Assembly (NCBI GenBank): GCA_011763485.2
Contig: JAANSK020290823.1
Location: forward strand, 1 to 20,046
DNA from: Isoetes engelmannii
Taxonomy: Eukaryota > Streptophyta > Lycopodiopsida > Isoetales > Isoetaceae
Length of the DNA stretch: 20,046 bases
Direction of reading: 5' to 3'
Under the pieces are notes generated by a model. The model did not search any database and had not been told where the DNA came from. It saw nothing but the letters and a program-made list of their open reading frames with translations. Position numbers and translations under genes: made by a program. Shown here in pieces: positions 1-9,520 of the stretch (position 1 is the first letter of the stretch; every line of letters begins with the position of its first letter).

Positions 1-79
1 ATGATAAGCAGGATGCGGCTTAGTTCCCATAGACTTGGAGTCGAAGTAGGGCGTTGGAGTAACATTCCCCATGAGCTTC

Positions 80-310
80 ATGGTATTTGTGTGGCTCATT
101 TGATAAAAGATAGAAGTATGTTTTGGATAAAAATGTTGACATAGAAGATTAATGCTTATATGGATGGAGGTAATGGTGTTTGTGTGGCTTAAATTGATAA
201 AGATAGAAATCTGCTTTGGATATCGAAATGTTGATATAAAAGACTACTGTTTATGTGAAGGCATGGTGTTTGCGAGGCTCAGAGTGATAAACAATAGAGT
301 TTTTGTGGTT
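80..310. repeat. Tandem repeat, ~90-93 bp unit, about 2.5 degenerate copies
   Basis: The block beginning ATGGTATTTGTGTGGCT at 80 returns as ATGGTGTTTGTGTGGCT at 173 and ATGGTGTTTGCGAGGCT at 263, giving periods of 93 and 90. Each copy continues with a similar GATAAA...ATAGA stretch, and the first two also share a TTTTGGATA/CTTTGGATA segment. Periods divisible by three would suit a coding repeat, but all copies contain stops when read through, so no protein is claimed. Confidence 0.65.
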
Positions 311-1413
311 GTCTTCTACTTCACGTATTTTTGTTATATCCCAAAAGAGATGGACATATCGAAGGAATGATTATGCAAGATGCATGCCAGGCTTATTCCG
401 CACTGCAAATGATCAAGCTCTCACACAAGATGGTGAGCTTTTGTTCCAGTTGGCAAGAATAAGGTACTTACCAAGATAATCCAGCGTGGAGCCTCTAATA
501 CAAGTTCCAGCTTGCTAGCGTATGGCAAGAAGAGAAAGGAGCATACTAAGATTCGACGGATTGCATACTGCCGCAGTTGGTCTAGCAAAAGATAATTGCC
601 AAGCCGGAGTCCTCTATGCCCACAAGAAAGACAACCTATAAATATACGTAGGAATGGAACTACTAAAGTTCAACCAAAGCATGTTTGGCGCACCGATAAA
701 AGGTTTGTCTTGGATGCAAGAGGTAGGTGACTATAGCAAGTGAAGCTCTGGGTTCGGTGGGTATCCTTGCTCCGTGTGTCAATATTGAAGTCTCTTCTCC
801 AGCTCTAACTTATACCTTGCAGGTTAGGCCTGCACGTGTTTCTCCTCGGGTATAAGGAGTTCAGGAGGAACTGTCGAGGAACATCCACCCAGGTAACTCC
901 TGAGTGTTCTTGTCGAAGGAGATCCCTAGGAGCGCCCGTCCTGTGCATACTTTGCAGGTAGGCTGAGTCATGCTATAATGTGATTGTAGCCTTCCGGAGA
1001 CGTAAATCACATGGAGTCACCCTATGGAACCTACTCCAGGTTGCATCTCCCCTGTCCGATGATGCATGAACGAGACAAGACCCCTCCAGGATCACAATGG
1101 TTCCATGTGTGTCTAGAGAATGTGGCCCCCATCCGGCGAACCACAACGTACTCGACTTAATCCCCCAAAATCCATAGGCCGAGCGCACCCACACCTATCG
1201 AGCCTAGAGCCATCCTTTAGATCGACTCCTACGACCCAGGGGGTGTCAGACCCATACCCGGCCCACACTCAGTGATCGACTATAAGCCTAGCACACTAAA
1301 ATAGGATCCAACCCAGGCTGAATCCCATATCCACTTCACCATGTGTCTCTTGTATAGTGCTCAACCACATGATAACATCTACAGCCCGGTGGGCTCTATG
1401 CACAGGCCGCATT
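311..1413. other. Intergenic stretch without a recognised gene
   Basis: I read both strands. Open frames here are short (73 residues or fewer), lack recognisable motifs, and are interrupted by stops in every frame. Base composition shifts from AT-rich to more balanced near 760-1300, which may mark an old retroelement fragment, but I could not name one. Confidence 0.5.
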
Positions 1414-1483
1414 CATGCCTAGGTAGTGGATTGACTTCCATGGCATATCATGTCTAGGTAGTGGATTGGCTTCCATCTGATAT
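1414..1483. repeat. Direct tandem repeat, 35 bp x 2
   Basis: A 35-base unit starting CATGCCTAGGTAGTGGATTG at 1414 is repeated at 1449 as CATGTCTAGGTAGTGGATTG, followed in both by GCTTCCAT/ACTTCCAT. There are only a few mismatches. Function unknown. Confidence 0.75.
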
Positions 1484-1598
1484 GTAGAATAAAATGAAGA
1501 AGAATCTATTCCTGATGTAATGATGAATAAACTGATGTCCTTCAATATTAAAAAAAATATATTCTTCTATGTTAACATTTCTATCCAAACCAGATATA

Positions 1599-1696
1599 TA
1601 TATCAATTATAAATGTGCATACCATTCCCTTTAAGCACAAAGCAGATGCGTATATCAATTATAAAATGTGCATAGCATTCCCTTTGATGCGCATGA
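1599..1696. repeat. Direct tandem repeat, ~52 bp x 2
   Basis: TATATCAATTATAAATGTGC at 1599 recurs at 1651 with one extra A. Both are followed by a CATACC/CATAGC step and ATTCCCTTT. The offset is 52 bases. It is an AT-rich minisatellite-like duplication. Confidence 0.75.
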
Positions 1697-1897
1697 TGTG
1701 AAAGAGTGATTCTAATCCAAAAAAGAATCAAGTACTACATAGGACACGATACTCTCTCTATTCTCTCTCTAGTTTATCTCTCTTTCTAGTTTCTATTCTC
1801 TCTAGGAGAATATTATTAGAATGAGATATTAGGACTGAGGACCATTGCGAGTTTGGTATAACTATTTTCGTAAAATAAAATGAAAATACCCGTGGAC

Positions 1898-2390
1898 CTA
1901 AAAGATTTCTGGCGTTAAAAAAAGCCAAAAACCTTTGCCAATGTCATATTCAAAAAATACTGAAATATTTTTCACCCCGGTAAATTCATTAGTAATTATA
2001 GCCCTTAGATGTTTAGATATGCTCAGAATAAACCTCAAGATGCCCAAACCCAATCTCCCCCTAATGAATTGCCCCTTAACAGGGGGCACTTCAAACTCCA
2101 GCGAAGAACAATGGTAGGCCTTAGCAAATCCATCTTGTGCACCCTGAAGAAGAACAACAACAGGAATATCCAAACCCTTAAAAACACATTTTTCTTCTAT
2201 TGCTTCTAGATAGACCACAAACAACCATCCTGACGCTAAGTGAAAGACTTGACTTTGCAATTTATTCCAAGTATTAGTATCCGGATAAATAGTCAAGAGC
2301 ACTTGCTGACTTATCAATGCCATAGGAAAAAGAGAAAGCAGCCAAGACCAAACATGCTGAAGGTTTCAATGGAGATAAGAATTGTGTGTC
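1898..2390 (-). pseudogene. LINE ORF2 C-terminal remnant (L1-type, copy A)
   Basis: Read on the minus strand from about 2390 down to 1898, the translation has LQHVWSW, then ALISQQVLL, a YP, and QVFHLASGWL. These line up without gaps against the C-terminus of the large LINE in this same window (LQTA-stop-DWV, then RLTSQQLLLHLYP and QVLHLCVAWL near 16430-16580). In copy A an open frame of 141 residues survives from 2323 to 1898, but the LQHV segment upstream of it is preceded by a stop. Only the region after the zinc-binding tail is left; no reverse transcriptase core is present. The similarity is seen by eye and is moderate, so family membership is likely rather than certain. Confidence 0.5.
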
Positions 2391-3050
2391 TTCAAATCAA
2401 GTACAAAATTTTAGTATCTCTTCTGCTTCCTTAGCAAACTCTGGGATGCAGATGCACTGGCACACGTCAAAGCTGGCACATTATCGCCAACAGGTCAATC
2501 CCATGCTCACCCGAGACCCACAACACTATTTGCGTACTCATTTGCATATGAAGAGGCGCAGGCTGATAGCTTCCATCCGAACAAGTGCACACCGCCTCCA
2601 GATTGAGACCGGCCGATGGATTTGGGATGCACGCGAGGACCGGATCAGTCAGTGTTGCCAACAGGGAGCTATTGAAGATGATGCTATGCACTGAAGACCT
2701 GCCCAGCATTCGATCATGTCCGAGCACGGTATGTTCAGTTAGTTGTGCCTGGCCAGCCATTGCATGAGCTATTGAACACGACCTCCATGGGTTTGCTGGG
2801 CTCATATCTTCAAGAGGTGATGGATATACGGACTCAGCTGTGTCCGCCGGTGCGATATTGAATGATACTACATTATTGTGCAGTATGCCATCATGCTTAT
2901 TACTACCAAGGTTTTTTCCTCGAAAACCCTTCGGGGAAGGGGTTTTTTAATCCTGACAGTAATCAGCTTCCTGCTCTTTTTGTTTAGGTCCCATAGGACA
3001 ATTGGTCTCTGTGGACGATAAAAAATCTATTCTATTCTATTCTATGTCCA
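2386..3050 (+). mobile_element. LINE 3' end, second family, copy A (C-terminal domain, 3' UTR, tail)
   Basis: The translation from 2386 shows a basic segment RRRLIASIRTSAHRLQIETG, then a CQQG...ED zinc-finger-like stretch, then (after a frame change near 2680) AFDHVRARYVQLVVPGQPLH and a conserved LGSYLQEVMD block ending at a stop near 2862. This resembles the C-terminal tail of non-LTR reverse transcriptases that lies beyond the RT domain. A 3' UTR of about 150 bases follows, with a potential hairpin at 2923-2946. The element ends in A-rich sequence and (TCTAT)n repeats at about 3020-3045. There is no RT core, so this is a 5'-truncated dead insertion. Confidence 0.6.
2923..2946 (+). promoter_or_regulatory. 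Putative 3' UTR hairpin of the LINE (copy A)
   Basis: CCC at 2927-2929 pairs with GGG at 2934-2936 around a TTCG loop. Alternatively AAAACCC at 2923-2929 pairs with GGGTTTT at 2940-2946. It lies immediately before a block (2939-2961) shared with copy B and with the minus-strand copy at 9.6 kb. LINE reverse transcriptases of some families recognise a 3' UTR stem-loop; that role here is inference. Confidence 0.35.
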
Positions 3051-3074
3051 CAATTTTTTTTTCTAGCATTTCTA

Positions 3075-3419
3075 ATGAACTTGAGAGGTGGTTGGCATAT
3101 ACACCTCACCTTCCTCTTATGTCAAGGTAAAGTGGGTCTACCTTTCGGCAGATTTCTGGTGGGTCTGCCTTTCGACAAATTTCTTCCACCATTCCTATGT
3201 AGAATGGCAAATCGCTATCCAAAACCTATAGAATCCGGTGAAGCTCTTACTTTCATGTCATGGAACGGGAAGGGGTCAGGCATTCTTGCAGCCCAACATG
3301 GTGCATGCAACATGGGCATATACATTGCTCTTTCCATCATTCAAAGAGGTTCAATTGCTAGTCCATGCAAGTCTATTGCCTTGCCATTTGCAGAATTTGA
3401 ATGGATTCCTTCTTTCTAA
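3075..3419 (+). other. Open frame of unknown nature in unit A (114 residues)
   Basis: An ATG-started frame encodes 114 residues and has an internal duplication (GRFLVGLPF, then a second PF.KFL). It matches nothing I know. Unit B has the same frame (4728-5057, 109 residues). Comparing the two, I see roughly 12-15 amino-acid changes against about 5 silent ones, and a TGG-to-TGA change shortens copy B. That ratio points to drift rather than selection, so I do not call it a gene. Confidence 0.2.
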
Positions 3420-3559
3420 TTTCTCTCTCAAGTTTCTCTGCCTTTCTAGTTTCTATTCTCGCTAGGAGAATATTATTAGAACGAGATATTAAGATGGAGG
3501 ACCATTGCGAGCTTGGTATAACTATTTTCATAAAATAAAATGAAAATACTCGTGGACCT

Positions 3560-4050
3560 AAAAAATTTCTGGCGTTAAAAAGCCAACAACCTTTGCCAAA
3601 GTCATATTCAAAAAATAATGAAACCTTTTTCACCCCGGTAAATTAACTAGTAATTATAGCTCTTAGATGATTAGATATGCTCAGAATAAACATCAAGATA
3701 CCCAAACCCACCCTCCCCCTAACGAATTGCCCCTTAACAGGGGGCGCTTCAAACTCCAGTAAAGAACAATGGTATGCCTTAGCAAATTTATCTTGTGCAT
3801 CCTAAAGAATAACAACAACAGCAGGAATATCGGAACCCTTAAAAACACATAATCTTCTAGTGCTTCCAGATAGACCACCAACATCCATATAGACGCTAAG
3901 TGAAGGACTTGACTTTGCAATTTATTCCAAGTATTAGTATCCGGATCAATAACCAAAAGCACTTGTTGACTTGTCAATGCCACAGGAAAAAGAGAAAGCA
4001 GCCAAGACCAAACATGCTGAATGTTTCAATGGAGATAAGAATTGCGTGTC
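3560..4050 (-). pseudogene. LINE ORF2 C-terminal remnant (L1-type, copy B)
   Basis: Minus-strand translation gives ALTSQQVLLVIDPDTNTW and QVLHLASIWMLVVYLEALED. These match copy A and, more distantly, the RLTSQQLLLHLYP...QVLHLCVAWL end of the LINE at 10.8-16.9 kb. The frame closes earlier than in copy A because of frame-changing differences (residual open frame 3983-3693). It is non-functional and shares its origin with copy A by duplication of the whole unit. Confidence 0.5.
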
Positions 4051-4702
4051 TTCAAATCAAGTACATAATTTTAGTGTCTCTTCTGCTTCCTTAGCAAACG
4101 CTGGGATGCAGATGCACTGGCACACGTCAAGCTGGCACATTATCGACAGCAAATCAATCCCATGCTCATCCGAGGCCCACAACACTATTTGAGTACTCAT
4201 TTGCCTATGAAGAGGCGCAGATTGATAGCTTCCATCTAAATGGGTGCACACCTCCTCTGGATTGAGACAGGCCGATGGACCCGGAGGCACGTGAGGACAG
4301 GATCTGTCAGTGTTGCCAACAAGGAGTCGTTAAAGATCAATGCCATGCACTTCAGACCTGCCTAGCATTCGATCATATCCGAGCACGGTATGTTCAGTTA
4401 GTTGTGCCTGGCCAACCATTGCATGAGCAATTGAACACGAACTCCGTGGGCTTGCTGCGCTCATATCTCCAAGAGGTGATGGATACACGGAATCAGCTGT
4501 GTCTGCTGGTGCGGTATTGAATGACACTATATTATTGTATAATATGCCAATATACTTATTACTGCCAAGGTTTTTCCTTCGGAAACCCTTCGAGGCGGGC
4601 GTTTTTTAATCCTGATAGTAATCGGCTTGCTGCTCTTTTTGTTTAGGTCCTATAAGCCAATTGGTCTCTGTGGACGATAAAAAATCTATTCTATTCTATT
4701 TC
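4044..4702 (+). mobile_element. LINE 3' end, second family, copy B
   Basis: This is the counterpart of 2386-3050. The frame from 4275 reads EDRICQCCQQGVVKDQCHAL, then QTCLAFDHIRARYVQLVVPG, then PLHEQLN and LRSYLQEVMD, and stops at 4520. The CQCC...CHALQTC pattern is zinc-finger-like. The 3' UTR block (4601-4620) and the CTCTGTGGACGATAAAA end (about 4666-4682) are followed by TCTAT repeats to about 4700. It is truncated at its 5' end, with no RT domain. Confidence 0.6.
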
Positions 4703-4727
4703 CACAAATTTTTTTCTAGCATTTCTT

Positions 4728-5057
4728 ATGAACTTGAGAGATGGTTGGCATATACACCTCACTTTCCTCTTACATCAAGGTAAAGTGGGTTGGCCTTTTG
4801 GCAGATTTCTGGTGGGTCTGCCTTTCGGCAGATTTCTTCAACCATTCTTATGTAGAATGGCAAATCGCTATCCAAAACCTATAGAATTCGGTGAAGCTCT
4901 TACTTTCACGTCATGGAATGGGAAGGGGTTAGGCATTCTTGCAGCCCAACATGGTGCATGCAACATGGGCATATACATTGCTCTTTCCATCATTCAAAGA
5001 AGTTCAATTGCTAGTCCATGCAAGTCCGTTGCCTTGCCATTTGAAAAATTTGAATGA
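4728..5057 (+). other. Open frame of unknown nature in unit B (109 residues)
   Basis: This is the copy B version of the frame at 3075-3419, with the same start (MNLR.GWHIHLTFLL) and the same internal PFGRF duplication, ending five residues earlier. The product is unrecognised. The replacement-rich differences between copies argue against constraint. A 74-residue minus-strand frame (5218-4994) overlaps its end and crosses the duplication boundary, and is equally unsupported. Confidence 0.2.
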
Positions 5058-5068
5058 ATTCCTTCTTT

Positions 5069-5400
5069 ATAGACATTTCCAAACATTCCATTGGAACTAA
5101 GCAAGAACTTTCCAAGATGTACTGGGCCTTGCATCACCATTACTGAAGCATTGACATGGTGGGTACCGGCCTCACAAAACACGCCGGAAAAAGAGTGTGT
5201 ACTATACGTAATGCGCACGTTCTCTGTAGCATATGCATTTCTTGATGCTCCGATAATATTTCAACCATTTTCAGTAATCTGCTGTTATCTAGGCCTTACA
5301 TGTGGATCTAGCTTCAACTTCGACTGCGGGGCCTTCTGCAAATTGATTTAAGATTGAGACATTTAATTGGGAATTTGGTGTATTGAGTGGGATTTAGAGA
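5069..5400 (+). promoter_or_regulatory. Upstream region and probable 5' UTR of the sphingosine kinase gene
   Basis: This is single-copy sequence between the end of the tandem duplication and the kinase ATG. I see no convincing TATA box or initiator, so the transcription start cannot be placed. An in-frame TAG at 5395-5397 lies just before the ATG at 5401, which fixes that ATG as the first usable start unless an upstream intron exists. Confidence 0.35.
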
Positions 5401-8400
5401 ATGGACCAAGAACACACAGCAACAGTAGAAGTGGATGGTGTTAGGGTTCATGGAACGATTACTGCATCAGGAATAATAAAATGGACCGGAGAAAGTTTAT
5501 CAGCCAGCCTCATTGTACAAAAGGATTTGCTGGGCTTTTCTAAAGGTACATCTTCTATTATTTTGCACACTTTCCAATTTAGAAGCCCCGGTTGCTGTGG
5601 GAATGGAGTTCAACGTGAAAGAAAAGACATTGTCTTCACATTTGATGGGCCAGAGAATCGGGAACTATGGTGTGATATTATACAACAGTGCCTTAATCGA
5701 TCTGGTACATATCAAATTCTAGAACTCATGCCGTAAACCAGCATTAAATCGTGTAACGTATTTGCTCCCAACTAGGACGACCAAAAAAGCTATTCGTTAT
5801 TGTGAATCCCTTTAGCGGAAAAGGAAAAGCTGAACAAGTATGCAAAGATGTGGTCGTTCCATTACTTGAAGTGGCTGGTATACATGTTACCAAGAGAGGT
5901 ACGTCTTATTCCTTATAAGAGCTACGCAAGTTTTTGAAAACTGTCTAGTAGTCACTACATTTCAGGGCAATGTATTCCTGGGCAATTAAATCTACAAGTA
6001 AATGAAAGTTTTAGGGGGTTACTGAATATCTGTGTAATTAGACTAAGTTGTAGCTCTGGTTTAAATGTGATATCTTATCAGATTTGTTCTTTCTGTTTGA
6101 CCAGAGACGCACTTCCAACTTCATGCCAAAGATATGGCGAAGTCATTGGATATTTCCCAGTATGATGGTATCCTATGTGTGAGTGGTGATGGCATTCTAG
6201 TTGAGGTCTGTACTCTTAAAATCTGCTACTCATTGAACATCTGTAGTTTGTGTAAGCAAATGATCTTCGTCTTCTTTGAAGCCAGGTCAACTGTAATGCA
6301 ATACCTATTGTATTCTAGAAAGTAATGATTAGATAAGTTGCTTGTCATCCATAATGCAGGAGCATTTCGAACAGAAATCTTTTGAGCTGGCTGGTTCTTT
6401 AAGCACACTGATTTTAATTTGGTCTAATGACGCAGGATCTGGAAGACACAACAAAACTTCCATATGCTTGTTGTAGAATTAAGCACCTCTATGAGAAGTA
6501 AAGCAAGTATTAAACTGTAAATGTTTCTTGGTGCCAGACATGTACAAGTGCTATAGAGTTTTCTTAAGCTGTGAATACAAAAAGGTGGTGCAAAAATGAG
6601 TTGTAGCAATCTTGCGTATTGTTTGCAACAATCTTCATTGTGCTTTGCAGCTTGTTTTTTGAGGACCCGACACAGCACACTATCTTTAACAAATCTGAAG
6701 AGATTGATATTCCTTGACGTCTTATTCATCATCTGGTTTTGTTCTATTATAAGGAAAAGGGAATCTAAAAAAATTGAATAAAGCTTGCTAGGGAAAGTTG
6801 ATATGACATAGTGAAAATGGAAAAAAGTCACAGATGGTTTTAGGGACCTTACTTTAGGTGCTCACAGTCAAAGCATAATGATGACATGTTTGCTGTAGGT
6901 TCTAAATGGTCTTTTAGAACGGGATGACTGGGAGCATGCTATTAAAATTCCTCTTGGAATAGTTCCTGCTGGTAAAAGATGTACTCTGTGTGCCCCCCTG
7001 ATGTATTATACATGGTATTTTGTATTTGATATGCTTTCTATTCAGGGTCTGGGAACGGAATGGCAAAATCTCTTCTAGATGCAGCTGGAGAGCCTTGTAA
7101 TATTGAGAACGCAACATTTGCCGTGATAAGGGGTGCGTCCATGCGTTGTTGCACAAACTTGCGAACTTTTATCAACCTAGATATAACTAGCTACTTGAAT
7201 CTTGCAGGTCATACTCAGCCTATTGATGTTGCAACAATATCACAAGGCCAGATACGATTTTATAGCATGCTACTGCTTACATGGGGTAAGGATTATATAG
7301 TCATCTGTGCTTTCTTAATTTACATCCTAATCATGAGGTGGAACTTGGGCTACATATTCACCCTCTAAAATCGAAACAAAGGAAAGTTACAGTTATCATA
7401 TGCAAAAACTGTCTTTTCCCGATTTTCGTTTATGACATGAGAACAAATTAAAGGTGTTTCGGTTTCTTGCACCCTGCAGTTCCATCTTTATATGCACTGC
7501 GTATTTCTTACATTCCAGTCTCATACTCTCAAAACAGTTCTTATCCTATACCAGTTTTGTCTTCAGCTCCTTCAACAAGCTTCTTGTAAGTCATATATTT
7601 TTAAGCATAGCCACTGCAAAAGCATCAGCTTATGGGGTCTATCCAAGGTCTTATATGTATACCACCCTGCAGTGGCTAATGTATAACGGCTTTTGAGTAT
7701 GAATTGTGAACAAGCATGGTTACGTGCGTGTCTAACTACTTAATGGTTTCAAACAACTCAGGGTTTGTCGCAGATGTGGACATTGAATCAGAACGGTACA
7801 GGTGGATGGGCGGCCTTCGCTTCGATTTTTACGTAAGATTTAGATCTGTTACTTGCATATTTGGTAGCTGATTGTAGATTTGGTTGCTATGATCATTGGA
7901 ATATAACACAAATACTGCAAAAAACCATTAGAGACAGCAGTTTTAACCGTGCATTGAAGCTAAGGAAGCTGTCAACATTGGCATAGACTATTTACCGTAT
8001 GAACGGATTTGCATTCAATCAAGCATGAATATGATAAGATATAGGTTACTCATTAATATTAACTTCCACGTCTGCACCTAGCTGCTCTAGGCATATTGTG
8101 GTATCTATTAGCTTCTGCAATAAAGAATGAAGTTTATAGGTCTATAGGTTGGCTAAGAATGGTTCGTCTGCTTTCACTCCCATGTACTTGAAACCGTGAC
8201 TCCCTAAGAAGCGTCATTATTTAATTCCATTGGATAGACAGATGTTTTACAATTTTCTTTTATTTCTGTTTAATAGAGCCTCCTCCGTATCCTGCGCTTG
8301 CGTCGTTATAATGGTACCTTTGCATATATTCCAGCTCCTGGATTTGAACACACTGGTGCTTCTTATAATGGGGAGATGGAAAGTTTTAGATTAGAGCACA

Positions 8401-9087
8401 TGATGGCAGAAAGTGAAGCAAATAGAACACAAAAATCAAATGGGTACTGCAGACCTGCAACAGCATATGTGAAAAGTGACTGGAGAATTATGGATGGACT
8501 ATTTATAATGGTATTGTTGCAGAACGTCCCTTGGGCAAGTGAGGATTTTAAAGCTGCATATGCAGCTAAGGTATAACTAATCATTTGAAGTTATGGGATC
8601 ATTAGTTTTAATGTTTAGCATCCTTTAACGTTCCTAAATTTTTTTACAGTTTTCAGATGGCTTTCTTGACTTAATTATTGTCAAAGATTGCCATCGTTTC
8701 CAGCTTTTGGGTCTCCTCCAAAAACTGCAGGCTGGGAAACGGGTAAATTCAAAGTATGTTGAGTACATCAAGGTGAGTCACAAGCAAGTAATGTCTAACG
8801 AAGCAACTATTTTGTATGTCGAACTTCTAAAATCGAGGAATTGTATAGAAAATCATCCTATTTATTGATTTCCCATTTGTTATAAACAGGTGAAGGCTTT
8901 TCAACTTGCTCCTGGGGGCAGGGTTGGCAGTGCAATCCAAGGTGGTTATATTGATGTTGATGGTGAGGTAATAGCGAGAGGAAGAGGGGCACAAGGTGAT
9001 AACAAAAATGATATGATGGCTTATGGCCCAACAGTGGAAGTTACTGTTGAAGAAGGATTGGCTACAATGTTTTGCCCACCTCAATAA
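5401..9087 (+). CDS. SPHK: Sphingosine (long-chain base) kinase, 10 exons, 483 aa
   Basis: It transfers phosphate from ATP to sphingoid long-chain bases such as sphingosine or phytosphingosine, making signalling lipids. Exons are 5401-5704, 5776-5898, 6105-6205, 6899-6971, 7046-7132, 7208-7285, 7762-7832, 8277-8570, 8650-8772 and 8890-9087. All nine introns are GT-AG, the frame is unbroken, and the coding total is 1452 nt including TAA. The N-terminal ~100 residues precede the catalytic domain. The diacylglycerol-kinase-type core follows: NPFSGKGKA (about 112-120, nucleotide binding), SGDGILVEVLNGL (169-181, catalytic), PLGIVPAGSGNGMAKSL (194-210), PIDVATI (234-240) and ADVDIESERYRWMG (259-272, substrate-side aspartates). 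The C-terminal DVDGE (about 440-444) is the last conserved motif. Length agrees with plant sphingosine kinases, which are near 485. An in-frame TAG at 5395-5397 supports the start. Four introns are only 71-79 bases; introns 3 (6206-6898), 6 (7286-7761) and 7 (7833-8276) are longer and hold no recognised feature. An AATAAA overlaps the stop at 9083-9088. The family call is secure; the particular paralogue is not. Confidence 0.95.
6206..6898 (+). other. Intron 3 of the sphingosine kinase gene
   Basis: This is the longest intron (693 bases), between the exon ending ...SGDGILVE and the exon starting VLNGLLERDDW. Donor is GTCTGT, acceptor TGTAG. It is AT-rich. The open frames inside (61-135 residues on either strand) lack motifs and are taken as chance. 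Confidence 0.85.
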
Positions 9088-9520
9088 ATCGAAGATATGT
9101 GGTAGAACAGCAATTTATATAAATTACAAGCACGCCAGGCCTTTCATAGGCAATGCTGTATATATTATATCCATTTCTCTGGCGTCACCCTTTTGGGTGC
9201 TAGGATTCCTGTAAAAAAATATAGGATTATAAATTATCAAGAACTGTGGAGAGACAAGAAGGCTAGAATGTTGTCTTTGGCTCAATTCTTGCAATTGTCT
9301 TTTAAGATTATTGCAAATGTGAAGAAACCTATTTATAGAACTTGCATTTAAAACACTGTTGATTTGCAAGCATTCTACTGATTTGAGGAGCATCTTTATG
9401 GGAATCAATTTTAACTTTTATAAACGTACTAGCAATAGAGTGCCATTGTTGCTGGGCTTTAGTGGTGGATTTATACAAATAGCAATTTCTTGTATAATTA
9501 TATTTTAGGAAGGAAGTATA
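9088..9520. other. 3' flank of the kinase gene
   Basis: AT-rich sequence that should contain the 3' UTR and cleavage site. No single strong polyadenylation signal stands out beyond the AATAAA that overlaps the stop codon. A small perfect hairpin (CACCC, TTTT, GGGTG) sits at 9186-9199. No gene is seen. Confidence 0.4.

Larger units (their letters stand above)
1761..3416. repeat. 1.65-kb tandem duplication, unit A
   Basis: Unit A is matched along its whole length by unit B at 3421-5068. Examples are the TTTCTATTCTC...GGAGAATATTATTAGAA start (1790 against 3450), the GACCATTGCGAG...GGTATAACTA block, the AAAAAATCTATTCTATTCTA tail (3020 against 4679) and the open frame beginning ATGAACTTGAGAG (3075 against 4728). 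The offset drifts from 1660 to 1653, reflecting small indels. In the 3' third I count roughly 93 percent identity by eye. The copies are head to tail with only about 4 bases between them. The unit is itself composite, containing two LINE remnants on opposite strands. Confidence 0.9.
3421..5068. repeat. 1.65-kb tandem duplication, unit B
   Basis: This is the second head-to-tail copy of the unit at 1761-3416, in the same order: pyrimidine-rich start, minus-strand LINE remnant, plus-strand LINE tail, open frame. It ends at about 5068, where similarity to unit A stops in CCTTCTTT. The end lies about 330 bases upstream of the sphingosine kinase start codon, so the duplication may border or include its distal promoter. 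Confidence 0.9.

Noticed and set aside
1244-1740. Possible 3' LTR of a retrotransposon starting TGTCAGACCC after a CCAGGGGG purine run
   Set aside because: No second LTR, primer-binding site or recognisable gag-pol lies in the window, the purine run is short, and the end of the putative LTR cannot be fixed.
5091-5351. 86-residue open frame just upstream of the kinase gene
   Set aside because: It has no motif and overlaps the region that should be promoter or 5' UTR. A stop separates the region from the kinase ATG.
6424-6831. 135-residue minus-strand frame inside kinase intron 3
   Set aside because: It is in AT-rich intron sequence, has no recognisable domain, and lies between well-supported splice sites of the opposite strand.
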